A DNA stretch of 64,000 bases. Origin: Silicimonas sp. Lineage in GTDB: Bacteria > Pseudomonadota > Alphaproteobacteria > Rhodobacterales > Rhodobacteraceae. The notes below the pieces were generated by a model, which saw only the letters and a program-made list of their open reading frames with translations, ran no database searches and was not told the DNA's origin. The stretch lies in the NCBI GenBank assembly GCA_022826385.1, contig JAJDUZ010000037.1, positions 1 through 64,000 of the forward strand. Direction: 5' to 3'. The translations under genes were made by a program, and so were the position numbers. The number at the start of each line of letters is the position of its first letter. Position 1 is the stretch's first letter. Positions 51,340 through 60,304 of the stretch are shown here, in pieces.

Positions 51340-51380
51340 TCGAAAGACTGAAAGCCGTGCTAGGGGAGACAGTGGGTCGA
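51340..51380 (-). promoter_or_regulatory. Conserved csp mRNA leader element, copy 2
   Basis: On the + strand: TCGAAAGACTGAAAGCCGTG, then CTAGGGGAGACAGTGGGTCGA. Aligned with copy 1, it shares TCGA at both ends and the blocks GACTGA, GCCG, TAGGG and AGACAG. In mRNA, GTCTCC (51365-51370) complements GGAGAC of the csp Shine-Dalgarno region (51283-51288). A TATTCT-like -10 lies just upstream, placing the element at the transcript 5' end. Confidence 0.75.
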
Positions 51381-51527
51381 TAGAGAATAACGTTCGCGAA
51401 GCGGCGTGTGACAGGTGTGCGGTGCGTTGGCAAGGGAAATCGGTTGATGCTCTCTGCGGTCGGCAGCCGGAGGTGTGTTTGCGGTGGGGGCCGGACGGCG
51501 GTGATGGGCACCTGCCGCCCAAACCGC

Positions 51528-51881
51528 CTATTTCGCGCGGACGTAGTTCACCGTGGTGCCATTTTGCCGCGTCGTCGTCAGCTTGTTGCCGTCGACATGG
51601 ATGACAATGCAATTGTCCGGCAGCGCTTTGCCGCCAAGCTTGCGGCTATAGCAGACCCGGCCCTTGGTCCATTTCCATTTGCCGGTGAGCTTCTTGCCTT
51701 GATACCCGCCCGCCAGCGATCCGTTCGAGCGGAGGCTGAACCAGCCCTTGGATTCCGGCTCGATGAAATTCTTGCCAACGACGTGTTGGGACAGCTCTTG
51801 CTTGCTGTCGACTTTGTTCCACCCGGCGAAGGCCGGGGTGGCCAGAAGGGTCGCAGCAAGGATGAGAGTTAATTGGCGCAT
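51528..51881 (-). CDS. Small secreted protein (DUF995-like)
   Basis: 117 residues from ATG 51881; signal peptide MRQLTLILAATLLATPAFA, cleaved before GWNKVD. Two cysteines (GRVCYSRK and DNCIVIH) could form a disulfide. The pattern 'GxWxxxxGRxCYxxxxGxxxxxxCxxI' resembles DUF995-type periplasmic proteins. Function unknown. The upstream frame to 52013 passes through palindromic repeats and is not coding. Confidence 0.75.
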   Translation of the reverse strand: MRQLTLILAATLLATPAFAGWNKVDSKQELSQHVVGKNFIEPESKGWFSLRSNGSLAGGYQGKKLTGKWKWTKGRVCYSRKLGGKALPDNCIVIHVDGNKLTTTRQNGTTVNYVRAK

Positions 51882-51949
51882 AAAATGGCCTCCCTTGTTA
51901 CAATGCGAGGAGGTTAGAGTGTGGTTTGGGGGCGTGGCAAGGGGGGTTG

Positions 51950-52014
51950 GGTGCGCATTTATGCGCACCGTTGTGCAGGTGGCATCCGGGTGCGGTGCGC
52001 AGTGAATGCGCACC
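51950..52014. repeat. REP-like pair of palindromes sharing the arm GGTGCGCA
   Basis: Palindrome 1: GGTGCGCAT-TT-ATGCGCACC (51950-51969). Palindrome 2: GGTGCGCA-GTGAA-TGCGCACC (51994-52014). The same arm is used in both, 25 bases apart, in a non-coding stretch between the DUF995-like gene and ettA. This looks like a bacterial interspersed palindromic (REP/BIME-like) element; I recall similar TGCGCACCC palindromes in Roseobacter intergenic regions. Confidence 0.7.
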
Positions 52015-52097
52015 CTACGACAGTTTCGGTGACGCCGAATAGCAGCAAAACCGGGTGCCGCACGCAGTTTTGCTTTGCAAAACCGCTTTCGCGCACG

Positions 52098-52125
52098 GGT
52101 GACCTTCGCCTACGCGAAGATCACC
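52098..52125. other. Hairpin over the ettA stop codon
   Basis: GGTGA-CC-TTCGC-CTAC-GCGAA-GA-TCACC: two 5-bp stems around a symmetric 2x2 internal loop, capped by four bases. It overlaps the last codon of ettA and may protect the 3' end of the message. A second hairpin, GTTTTGC-TTT-GCAAAAC, lies at 52067-52083. No clear T run follows either on the minus strand. Confidence 0.5.
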
Positions 52126-53776
52126 GCGTAAATTTCTTATGCTTGATCCGCTTCGGCTCCAGCGCATCCGGCCCCAACCGCCGCTTCTTATCTTCCTCGT
52201 AATCCTCGAAGTTGCCCTCGAACCACTCCACATGGGCTTCGCCTTCGAACGCCAGGATGTGCGTGCAGAGGCGGTCGAGGAAGAAGCGGTCGTGGCTGAT
52301 GATGACGGCGCAGCCGGCAAACGTTTCGATGGCGTCTTCGAGGGCGCGCAGCGTTTCGACGTCGAGGTCGTTGGTGGGTTCGTCGAGGAGGAGGACGTTG
52401 CCGCCTGATTTCAGAAGCTTCGCCATGTGGACGCGGTTGCGTTCGCCGCCCGAGAGCAAACCGACCTTCTTTTGCTGGTCGCCGCCCTTGAAGTTGAAGG
52501 CCGAGCAATAGGCGCGGCTGTTCATCTGCGCGTCGCCCAACTGGATGATCTCGCCGCCATCGCTGATTTCTTCCCAGACGGTCTTGTCGGCCTCCAGCGC
52601 GTCGCGGGACTGGTCGACATAGGCCATGTCGACGGTGTCGCCATAGCTGATCTCGCCGGCATCCGGCGATTCCTGACCGGTGAGCATCCGGAAGAGCGTC
52701 GACTTACCAGCGCCGTTCGGGCCGATGACGCCAACAATGCCGCCGGGCGGCAGGCTGAACGAGAGGTCTTCGATCAGAAGCTTGTCGCCCATGGCTTTCT
52801 TGAGACCGTTCACCTCGATCACCTTCGAGCCAAGGCGCGGGCCGTTCGGGATGATGATCTGGGCGCGGGTGATCTTCTCGCGCTCGGACTGGCCGGCGAG
52901 TTCCTCGTAACGGTCGATCCGGGCCTTCTGCTTGGACTGGCGGGCCTTGGCGCCTTGCCGGATCCAGTCGAGTTCGCGTTCAAGTGTGCGTTGCTTGGCC
53001 TTGTCTTCGCGGGCTTCCTGTTCCAGCCGCTTGGCCTTCTGTTCGAGCCATGCCGAGTAATTGCCTTCGTAGGGAATGCCGCGGCCGCGGTCCAATTCGA
53101 GGATCCAGCCGGTGATGTCATCCAGGAAGTAGCGGTCGTGGGTGACGATCAGGATGGTGCCCTTGTAGTCGATCAGGTGCTGTTGAAGCCACGCGATCGT
53201 CTCGGCGTCGAGGTGGTTGGTCGGTTCGTCCAGAAGCAGCATGTCAGGCGCTTCCAGCAGCAGCTTGCAGAGTGCCACGCGGCGGCGTTCCCCGCCCGAG
53301 AGCGTCGCGACATCGGCGTCGTCCGGCGGGCAGCGCAGCGCCTCCATCGCGACGTCGATCTGGGCATCGAGATCCCAGAGGTTGTTGCTGTCAATCTCGT
53401 CCTGAAGCTGGGCCATCTCGTCGGCGGTCTCGTCCGAGTAGTTCATGGCCAGTTCGTTGAACCGGTCGAGCTTGGCCTTCTTCTCGGCCACGCCCAGCAT
53501 GACATTGTCGCGGACGGTCAGGCTTTCATCCAGTTGCGGTTCCTGCGGCAGATAGCCGACCTTGGCACCCTCGGCGGCCCAGGCTTCGCCGGTGAAATCC
53601 TTGTCGATCCCGGCCATGATCCGCATGAGCGTCGACTTACCGGCGCCGTTGACGCCGACGACGCCGATCTTGACGCCGGGCAGGAAGCTGAGACGGATGT
53701 TTTCAAAGCACTTCTTGCCGCCCGGATAGGTCTTGGACACACCATCCATGTGATAGACGTATTGATAAGCGGCCAT
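52121..53776 (-). CDS. ettA: Energy-dependent translational throttle protein (ABC-F)
   Basis: 551 residues. Two ABC domains: first P-loop GVNGAGKST at 41-49 with signature [15 protein letters not shown], second P-loop GPNGAGKST with [15 protein letters not shown]. The ABC-F linker ([37 protein letters not shown]) and the arm region are present. EttA binds the ribosomal E site and couples the first steps of elongation to the ATP/ADP ratio. Length matches the EttA subfamily. Confidence 0.95.
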   Translation of the reverse strand: MAAYQYVYHMDGVSKTYPGGKKCFENIRLSFLPGVKIGVVGVNGAGKSTLMRIMAGIDKDFTGEAWAAEGAKVGYLPQEPQLDESLTVRDNVMLGVAEKKAKLDRFNELAMNYSDETADEMAQLQDEIDSNNLWDLDAQIDVAMEALRCPPDDADVATLSGGERRRVALCKLLLEAPDMLLLDEPTNHLDAETIAWLQQHLIDYKGTILIVTHDRYFLDDITGWILELDRGRGIPYEGNYSAWLEQKAKRLEQEAREDKAKQRTLERELDWIRQGAKARQSKQKARIDRYEELAGQSEREKITRAQIIIPNGPRLGSKVIEVNGLKKAMGDKLLIEDLSFSLPPGGIVGVIGPNGAGKSTLFRMLTGQESPDAGEISYGDTVDMAYVDQSRDALEADKTVWEEISDGGEIIQLGDAQMNSRAYCSAFNFKGGDQQKKVGLLSGGERNRVHMAKLLKSGGNVLLLDEPTNDLDVETLRALEDAIETFAGCAVIISHDRFFLDRLCTHILAFEGEAHVEWFEGNFEDYEEDKKRRLGPDALEPKRIKHKKFTR

Positions 53777-53843
53777 CGCACTGCTCCTTGTGAAAGTCTC
53801 TGCCTTTTAGGGAAGCGTGCACGGGGGTGCAACGCCCGGGGCG

Positions 53844-55385
53844 TCAAAGTGCCAAGCGGTCGACCGCTGCCTTGAACCTGTCGTTGCGTGCGGGGTCGGT
53901 CAGTTTGAAGAGGGACCAGAAGTGGTCTTCGGAAAAGCGCGACCCCAGCCGTGCGATCTGCTGGCGCACGCTTTCCGCCCGTTCCGTATTGCCGTGTATG
54001 TCATGCAGCGCTGCGGCGATCACGCAGACGAAGAGGTGCGCATTCGGTGCCCGGACCGACTGGTCGGCAAAAGCAAGGGCGGCCTCAGCATCGTCGCGCA
54101 CGAAGGCGGCCATGGCGCGGGCGCTGAGCATGGATTGCAGATGGGGATCAAGCGGGCTGAGTGCCATGGCCGCCTGCACGCGGTGATCGGCCACAGCGCC
54201 CTCGCAGGAAATCGCGTTCAGCTTGCCGCTGTTGTAATGGGCGAAGGCATAATTGGGGTTCAGCTTGATGGCGCGATCGACCCAGGCCAGCGCGCCGTTC
54301 ATGTCTTCCGCGATCCATTTGGCGCGGCCCAGCACGAGGTTGCAAAACGGGTCATGGGCGTCGAGGTCGACGGCTTGTTCGGCCAGTGCCAGCGCTTGCG
54401 ACAGGTGGCGGGTCTGACGCCCTTCGGACCAGAGATTGTAGGTCTCGAACTCGGTATAGGAGAGGCCCGCCACGGCACGGGCAAAGCCCGGATCCTGATC
54501 CAACGCGGCTTGGAAGAAGCCCGCGGCGCGTTCGTTGTCGGATGCGTTGAAGCGATAGAGGTGGCGGATGCCAAGGTGATAGAGCCCCCACGCGTCGAGG
54601 TTCTCGGACGGTGTTTTGGCGAGGAGGGCGCTTTCGTTCAGCGGCACATGCAATTCGACCGCGCCGGTCACCGCTTCGACAATGCTTTGCCGGATGGCGA
54701 AGATGTCGTCCATAGCGCCCGAGAACCGGTCAGACCAGACGATCTGGTTGCTTCGCGTGTCGATCAGTTCGCTGGTGATGCTCAGGCGTCGGGTGTCCAG
54801 TTCGACTGTGCCCGCAAGGGCATAGGTCGCGCCGAGTTGACGGAGAATGTCGGCGTGGTCGGCGGTGCCCGAAGCAAAGCGGAAGGACGAACCACGGGCG
54901 ATCACCTTGATGGCGCGAAGGCGCGACAGGGCTGCGATCAACTCGGTCGGGATGGCTTCTGCGATGGCGGCATGTGTGTCGTTGGTGCCGATCAGCGAAA
55001 AGGGCAGGACGGCGATGACCGGCGGACCGGTTTGCGCGGCGGGCGCGTTCACGGGCGCGGCGACCTTGGCGGGCGCGGTGTGGGTGAGGGCGGCCGCGAA
55101 ATGAAAACCCTTGCCGCGCACGGTGCGGATCACCTGTTGCGCCTCGCCGCTGTCGCCAAGGGCGCGCCGGATCTGGGCGATGGCTCCGGACAGCGACGCG
55201 TCGGTCACGAAGACGCCGGGCCAGACGTGATCGAGGATTTCATCTCGTGGCACAACACGGTCGGCGTTTTCGACGAGATAGAGAAGAAGGGTGAAGCTTT
55301 TCGGTTCAAGATGCACCGGGGTGCCGCGATGGCGCAGCTCAAGTCGGGCGCTGTCCAGCACGAAACCGTCGAAGGCATACTCCAT
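53844..55385 (-). CDS. Winged-helix regulator (OmpR/CadC type) with TPR domain
   Basis: 513 residues from ATG 55385 (MEYAFDGFVLDSARLELRHRG). The DNA-binding domain of about 100 residues ends in the typical IRTVRGKGFHFAA. No transmembrane helix is evident between it and the middle domain (PPVIAVLPFSLIGTNDTHAAIAEAIPTELIAALSRL), which resembles the periplasmic-like domain of adenylate cyclase-type regulators. TPR-like repeats fill the C-terminus (ARAVAGLSYTEFETYNLWSE; FAHYNSGKLNAI). It is divergent from the M23 lipoprotein gene across 113 bases and may regulate it. Confidence 0.88.
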   Translation of the reverse strand: MEYAFDGFVLDSARLELRHRGTPVHLEPKSFTLLLYLVENADRVVPRDEILDHVWPGVFVTDASLSGAIAQIRRALGDSGEAQQVIRTVRGKGFHFAAALTHTAPAKVAAPVNAPAAQTGPPVIAVLPFSLIGTNDTHAAIAEAIPTELIAALSRLRAIKVIARGSSFRFASGTADHADILRQLGATYALAGTVELDTRRLSITSELIDTRSNQIVWSDRFSGAMDDIFAIRQSIVEAVTGAVELHVPLNESALLAKTPSENLDAWGLYHLGIRHLYRFNASDNERAAGFFQAALDQDPGFARAVAGLSYTEFETYNLWSEGRQTRHLSQALALAEQAVDLDAHDPFCNLVLGRAKWIAEDMNGALAWVDRAIKLNPNYAFAHYNSGKLNAISCEGAVADHRVQAAMALSPLDPHLQSMLSARAMAAFVRDDAEAALAFADQSVRAPNAHLFVCVIAAALHDIHGNTERAESVRQQIARLGSRFSEDHFWSLFKLTDPARNDRFKAAVDRLAL

Positions 55386-55498
55386 GGCCGAAGTATACGC
55401 GGGCCGGTGTCTTCGGCAAGCGCGGGTCCTTCGGGTCGATTGCATCTGCTGACGGATCGTGCAGGACTGTCGCGGGAACTGTGTTGGGGGCGTGCGTG

Positions 55499-56131
55499 AT
55501 GAAAATAGCTTTGGCACTGCAAGTGGTCCGTCGGGCCGGGTTCGTCGTGGGGCTCTGCGGGCTCGTCGCCGCCTGCAGCACTGAACTGCGGGGCAAGGCG
55601 CAGCCCTATGATCCCCGCGTGCCGAACCCGGTTGCCGTCGAGATGGATGCGCGCGCGCATTGGCTGTCACAACAGTTTGCGCCGCGGCAGGAGGGCATTG
55701 CCTATGCCCATCGTGGGATTGATGTGCGGGCTGCCAGCGGAACACCTGTCATCGCCGCTGCGCCGGGCGTGGTCGTGCAGGTCATCAACGACGCGATGCA
55801 TGGCCAGCAGGTTGTGATCGATCACGGGGTCGACAGCGATGGCGCCCGCGTGGTCAGTCGTTATCACCATCTGAGCCGGACGGATGTCGCGCGCGGTCAG
55901 CGGTTGCGCCGTGGCGACCGGGTGGGGCTGCTTGGATCGTCCGGGTTTGCGGCGGTCGCGCAGCATCTCCATTTCGAATTCAGGCGGGGTGAGACGGTGC
56001 TGAAGGCCGATCCGGTGGATCCGCAGCTTCATTGGGTTGACGGGGTCGGCAAGGTGACCTGTTTCGACGCTGGCCGGGTTTATGCCGCGCGCCCCATTCG
56101 CATCACTTACCCAACGCCCTGTTCCGGTTGA
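55499..56131 (+). CDS. M23 peptidase-family lipoprotein
   Basis: 210 residues from ATG 55499. The signal peptide ends in a lipobox (GLVAAC). The LytM domain has YAHRGIDVRAASGTPVIAAAPG (His and Asp zinc ligands) and AQHLHFEFRRG (HxH). Members cut peptidoglycan cross-links or activate amidases. The 3' end overlaps the convergent nitrile hydratase accessory gene by 25 bases. Confidence 0.88.
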   Translation: MKIALALQVVRRAGFVVGLCGLVAACSTELRGKAQPYDPRVPNPVAVEMDARAHWLSQQFAPRQEGIAYAHRGIDVRAASGTPVIAAAPGVVVQVINDAMHGQQVVIDHGVDSDGARVVSRYHHLSRTDVARGQRLRRGDRVGLLGSSGFAAVAQHLHFEFRRGETVLKADPVDPQLHWVDGVGKVTCFDAGRVYAARPIRITYPTPCSG

Positions 56132-56457
56132 CCCAGAACCACCGGTTGCCCGTGTGGTGTTTTGAGATAGGCGTCTTCCCAGTCCGCCTTGCGCTCGGCG
56201 CGTTGCGCGTTGGTCAACCCCGCGCGCTCGGAAAGCTGTTCCAGCGCGTCGAGGGCGGCGAGGAAATATGTTTCGTCCGTATCGGGTCGCCCGTCTGTTT
56301 CCGCGCGGGCCAGTGCGTTGCCAAGGGCCGTGGCCCAGTCGGTTAGCGTGAAATGCCCTTCACGGATCAGCGCGGTGGCCATGGCGAGTATGGTGGCTTG
56401 CCACGGTTCCGCAAAGTGGTCCGATGGTGGCTTGAGCGGATCCTCAGGCGCGTGCAA
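56107..56457 (-). CDS. Nitrile hydratase accessory protein (cobalt insertion)
   Basis: 116 residues. The start is most likely TTG 56457 (MHAPEDPLKPPSDHFAEPWQATILAMATALIREGHFTLTDW), since homologues begin near 'FxEPWQAxxFAxxxxLxxxGxFTWxEWAxALG' and the upstream frame lies inside nthB. The TTG lies 11 bases before the end of nthB, giving a 14-base overlap. This protein swaps its cobalt-loaded alpha subunit into the alpha-beta enzyme in known systems. Confidence 0.82.
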   Translation of the reverse strand: MHAPEDPLKPPSDHFAEPWQATILAMATALIREGHFTLTDWATALGNALARAETDGRPDTDETYFLAALDALEQLSERAGLTNAQRAERKADWEDAYLKTPHGQPVVLGQPEQGVG

Positions 56458-57088
56458 GGTAAGGCTCCCAGAGATCGAGGCAAACGGTGTCGGGCGTGTC
56501 GGTGCCCCAAAGTTCGGCGGCGCTGAATTCGACCGTATAGAGATGTGCGCCGATATGTTCGCCACGCGCGCCGGCATCCGCATAGAGGTGTCCGCCGTGA
56601 TGCGCGATCACGGTGCCAAGATGCCCGCGGGCATAGGCCGGCAGGCGCGTGTGACCGGGGGAGGGGGTGTTGAGGGTTCGGACCGTGTCGCCCTTGGCGA
56701 ACGCCGGGGGCTGGTCCATCTCGACCCGGAAGTCGGTGTTGTTGGCGCGAAGGCGGGCGAGAGTGCCGTCCATGTCCAGAGGTTCGGCTGGTGGGTCCTG
56801 TCGGGTGGCCGGTGTGCCGCTCAGGATTTCCTCCAGCGTGAACACGCCCTGATCGACGCGGTGGGCAATTTCATTGAGGCACCATTTTACGAAGTAGGGC
56901 TGGGTCGCATAGGTCACCGGGTCCATGTTTTCGATCGCGTGTCGCCACCAGTCGATGGTGCCGCCGGGCAGCGGCACGTTTTTCGAGAGCGCCCATTGCC
57001 GGGCTTCCCAGCCCTCGCGGAACGGGGGCGCGTCAACATCGATCGGGCCATAGCCATCCTTGCCACCAAGATCATGCGGTCCGTCCAT
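56444..57088 (-). CDS. nthB: Nitrile hydratase subunit beta
   Basis: 214 residues. It starts MDGPHDLGGKDGYGPI, the classical beta start, and has the SH3-like C-terminal domain (FAKGDTVRTLNTPSPGHTRLPAYARGHLGTVIAHHG ... HLYTVEFSAAELWG). With the alpha subunit it hydrates nitriles to amides. The start codon overlaps the alpha stop by one base (TGATG). Confidence 0.95.
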   Translation of the reverse strand: MDGPHDLGGKDGYGPIDVDAPPFREGWEARQWALSKNVPLPGGTIDWWRHAIENMDPVTYATQPYFVKWCLNEIAHRVDQGVFTLEEILSGTPATRQDPPAEPLDMDGTLARLRANNTDFRVEMDQPPAFAKGDTVRTLNTPSPGHTRLPAYARGHLGTVIAHHGGHLYADAGARGEHIGAHLYTVEFSAAELWGTDTPDTVCLDLWEPYLARA

Positions 57089-57723
57089 CAGGTCACCTGC
57101 AGATCGCGTTCGGTGCCGATCATCGCGTTGCGCGTGACCAAGGCGGCCAAGCGCTCGGCGTCCCAGCCTTCGGTTCCGGCGGGGCGTTCGGGGATGACGA
57201 GATAGCGCAATTCGGCGGTGCTGTCCCAGACGCGGACCTTGATGTCGTTACCAAGCGTGACGCCGAATTCTTCCAGCACCGCGCGCGGCTCTTTCACGGC
57301 GCGCGCCCGATAGGCGGCCGAGCGGTACCAGATCGGTGACATGCCCAGAACGGCGAAGGGATAGCAGGAGCACAGCGTGCAGACGACAAGGTTGTGGGTG
57401 TCGGCCGTGTTCTCGACCGCTTTCAAATGCTCGGTCGCGTGGCCTTCATAGCCGAATTCCTTGATGGCCTGTCCGGCATCGTCAAGCAAACGTTGCCGGA
57501 ACGCGGGATCGGTCCAGCTTTGCGCAACGATCTTGGCACCGCGCTTGGGACCGACCTTCTCGGCATACATCTCGACCCATGTGTCGATGGTTTCCTGAGC
57601 GACCAGACCTTTCTCGACCGCAAGACTTTCCAGCGCCTTGACCCGCAAGGCAGGATCCGAGGGCATATGTGAGTGCAGGTGGCGATGCAGGTCGCCGATC
57701 TTCTTTGCGTCATACTCCGTCAT
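57088..57723 (-). CDS. nthA: Nitrile hydratase subunit alpha, cobalt type
   Basis: 211 residues from ATG 57723. The metal loop is C115-T-L-C118-S-C120 (VVCTLCSCYPF); Thr in the second position marks the cobalt class (iron enzymes have Ser). The start was set by typical length and an AAGG site; the frame is open for another 83 codons upstream without homology. The operon order alpha-beta-accessory is standard. No amidase gene is near, so the amide product would be used by an enzyme encoded elsewhere. Confidence 0.93.
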   Translation of the reverse strand: MTEYDAKKIGDLHRHLHSHMPSDPALRVKALESLAVEKGLVAQETIDTWVEMYAEKVGPKRGAKIVAQSWTDPAFRQRLLDDAGQAIKEFGYEGHATEHLKAVENTADTHNLVVCTLCSCYPFAVLGMSPIWYRSAAYRARAVKEPRAVLEEFGVTLGNDIKVRVWDSTAELRYLVIPERPAGTEGWDAERLAALVTRNAMIGTERDLQVT

Positions 57724-58144
57724 GCCGTGACCTTGGCCAGCGAAAGAGTGACTGTCAAACGCGAAGCCGTGATGGGATGCATCACGGAGGGTGCTGCCAT
57801 GATGCTTTTCGGAACCGATGAGGTGGCCAGTTAACGAAATGGCCGGTTCTGATAGCGAGATATGGGACGAAGTGAGACGCCCCCTGCCGATCGTGCTTTC
57901 GGTGGAGGTCTTCGAGACTAGATCTCGGTAAACGAAGTCTTTACGCCGCGCTCGCCTTTTTCCCTCTCCCAACCACCCACTATTTTAGGGGGATTCGGTA
58001 AATATCTCGGTAATTCTTGCGATTTTCCTAATTGTCGGATCGGTTCGATTTTCCCGGAAGGACAGGCAGACGCGGCTCTCGGTATTGCATCGCATGTTCG
58101 GGCCGGGACTGGACATTTGCCGCAACTCACGACACCACGCCCCC
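57724..58144. other. Non-coding region upstream of nitrile hydratase and nadD
   Basis: 421 bases without a convincing gene. It holds a perfect 8-bp hairpin CCGTGATG-GGATG-CATCACGG (57767-57787) in the nthA leader, and two direct copies of ATCTCGGTAA (57922-57931 and 58004-58013). An AT-richer stretch (57960-58040) probably holds divergent promoters for nthA and nadD. An 83-codon in-frame extension of nthA is open here but shows no homology. Confidence 0.6.
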
Positions 58145-58750
58145 ATGCGCCAGGGATTTCCTCCTGTTAAGCCCGGCATGTGCATCGGGTTGCTCGGTGG
58201 GTCTTTCGATCCGGCGCATGACGGGCATGCTCATATCACGCGCGAGGCGCTCAAACGGTTCGGGCTGGATGAGGTCTGGTGGCTGGTCTCTCCTGGCAAC
58301 CCTTTGAAAACGCGCGGGCCCGCCCCGCTGGCGCAGCGCATTGCCCATGCCCGCAGCGTTATGAACCATCCGAGAGTGCATATCACCGATCTGGAAGCGC
58401 GGTTCGGCACCCGGTTCACCTATGCGACCCTGACCCAGATCATCGCACGTTATCCCGGTGTGCGTTTCGTGTGGTTGATGGGGGCCGACAACCTTGCAAG
58501 TTTCCACAAGTGGGACAACTGGCGCGAGATCATGTCGATGGTCCCCGTCGCCGTCATGGCGCGGCCGGGGCAGCGCATTTCGGCCCGGCTCAGCCCGGCG
58601 GCTCAGGTGTTCCGGCGCCATAAGCTCAAGTCGCGCGAGGCGATGCGGATTACGCGCGTGACCGCGCCGGCCTGGGTATTTGTCAACGTTCCGATGAACG
58701 ATCAGTCCTCGACCTCTATTCGTGCTCAGGGCGGGTGGCGGTCAGGGTGA
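58145..58750 (+). CDS. nadD: Nicotinate-nucleotide adenylyltransferase
   Basis: 201 residues from ATG 58145 ([28 protein letters not shown]). The nucleotidyltransferase motif [11 protein letters not shown] and the C-terminal [11 protein letters not shown] (ISSTxIR) are both present. NadD makes deamido-NAD in NAD synthesis. ATG 58178 (MCIGLL) is a shorter alternative; homologues in this group usually carry the RQGFPxxKPG prefix. Confidence 0.93.
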   Translation: MRQGFPPVKPGMCIGLLGGSFDPAHDGHAHITREALKRFGLDEVWWLVSPGNPLKTRGPAPLAQRIAHARSVMNHPRVHITDLEARFGTRFTYATLTQIIARYPGVRFVWLMGADNLASFHKWDNWREIMSMVPVAVMARPGQRISARLSPAAQVFRRHKLKSREAMRITRVTAPAWVFVNVPMNDQSSTSIRAQGGWRSG

Positions 58751-58825
58751 CTTCGCGGTCACAATTTGCTGAGCGATGGTCGGAAGATTCTTGTCTGTTT
58801 AACGTCTGCGTTTGATAACCCCAGC

Positions 58826-60304
58826 ATGACGAGGGGTCTGACACGACGCGTGGTTCTGGGGGGCCTTGCCGCAAGTGCCGGTGGCATGGGCTTTGCCCGT
58901 GCGCCCGAGGTCAGTCCGCGCCCGGTTCCGCGCGGGCTTGAGGCGGCGCCGGCTGCCCCGAAGAAACTTGTCTCGCAAAGCGAAGCCCTGATCGCGAAGG
59001 CCAATCTTGGCGGAGATGTCGGGTTTGCCGTGGCCGACACGCAGTCTGGCGAAATCCTCGAGGCCCGGCTGGGTCAGACCTATCTGCCGCCTGCGTCGAC
59101 ATTGAAGGCGGTGACTGCGATTTACGCATTGGATCGGTTGGGACCACTGCATCGGTTCAAGACGCAGGTTCTGGCGACCGGTCCTTTGCGTGCCGGAAAG
59201 ATCGAAGGCGATCTGGTGCTTGTGGGCGGCGGCGATCCGACGCTGGACACGGACCAACTGGCCGATCTTGCCGTGAAGTTGCGCGAAGCTGGCGTGGTCG
59301 AGGTGGCTGGAGGGTTCAAGGTCTTTGGCGCCGCCCTGCCGCGGGGAGATCGGATCGACACAGACCAGCCCGAGCATGTCAGCTATAACCCGTCTTATGG
59401 TGGGCTGAACCTGAACTTCAACAGGGTGCATTTCGAGTGGAAGCGCACGCAGGACGACTATCAGATCACCATGCAGGCGCGCGCGCTTCGCTTCCGGCCC
59501 AGCACCAACGTGGCGTCGATGTCGGTGGTCGATCGGCGTGCCCCGGTCTTCGATCATTGGACCAACGGCTATCGCGACAACTGGTCGGTGGCGCGCCGGG
59601 CGCTGGGGCGCGACGGCGCACGGTGGCTGCCGGTGCGTTACCCGGCGCGCTATGCGGGCGATGTTTTCCGGACATTGGCGCGGTCGAACGGGATCGTCTT
59701 GCCCCCGTCCGAGATCATCGAAACCCTGCCCGGCGGCACGGTTCTGGCTGAGGTGGAAAGCGATCCGCTGCGCCCGATGCTGCAGGGGATGCTCAAGTAC
59801 TCGACCAATCTGACCGCCGAGATCGCGGGGCTGACGGCAAGTGCTTCGGACGCACCGGTTGGAACGTTGAAAGCCTCGGCCCGTCAGATGGCCAGTTTTG
59901 CCAGTTCTGAGGCCGGAGGGCGCGTGGCGTTTCAGGATCACTCGGGGCTCAACTATGACAGTTCGATCACGCCGAGTGACATGGTGCGCTTGTTGGCTGC
60001 CAACACGACCGTGCGGCCCTTGTTGAAAACCGTGAACCTGTCTCTCGACAAAGCGCGCCCGGCGCCGGCGGATGTGGTGGTTCACGCGAAGACCGGAACT
60101 CTGAACTTCGTCAGCACGCTTGCCGGGTACATCGCGACCCCGCGCCGTGCGTTGACCTTCGCCTTCTTCAGCGCAGATACCGATCGCCGTGATGCAATCC
60201 CACCCGCCGAACGCGAGCGCCCGCAGGGGGCCACGGGCTGGTCGCGCCGGTCACGGCAATTGCAGAAAGAGTTGATCCGGGATTGGGCCGCGCGTCACGC
60301 GTGA
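58826..60304 (+). CDS. dacB: D-alanyl-D-alanine carboxypeptidase/endopeptidase (PBP4)
   Basis: 492 residues from ATG 58826 (MTRGLTRRVVLGGLAASAGG), which gives a Tat-like twin-arginine signal. Active-site motifs: S91-TLK (PASTLK), SxN in KYSTNLTAEIAG and KTG in VHAKTGTLNFV. A class C low-molecular-mass penicillin-binding protein that trims peptidoglycan peptides in the periplasm. It overlaps the convergent membrane gene by 10 bases. Confidence 0.95.
   Translation: MTRGLTRRVVLGGLAASAGGMGFARAPEVSPRPVPRGLEAAPAAPKKLVSQSEALIAKANLGGDVGFAVADTQSGEILEARLGQTYLPPASTLKAVTAIYALDRLGPLHRFKTQVLATGPLRAGKIEGDLVLVGGGDPTLDTDQLADLAVKLREAGVVEVAGGFKVFGAALPRGDRIDTDQPEHVSYNPSYGGLNLNFNRVHFEWKRTQDDYQITMQARALRFRPSTNVASMSVVDRRAPVFDHWTNGYRDNWSVARRALGRDGARWLPVRYPARYAGDVFRTLARSNGIVLPPSEIIETLPGGTVLAEVESDPLRPMLQGMLKYSTNLTAEIAGLTASASDAPVGTLKASARQMASFASSEAGGRVAFQDHSGLNYDSSITPSDMVRLLAANTTVRPLLKTVNLSLDKARPAPADVVVHAKTGTLNFVSTLAGYIATPRRALTFAFFSADTDRRDAIPPAERERPQGATGWSRRSRQLQKELIRDWAARHA

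Noticed and set aside
51950-52014. CRISPR array
   Set aside because: Only two copies of a short palindromic arm, no regular repeat-spacer pattern and no cas genes.
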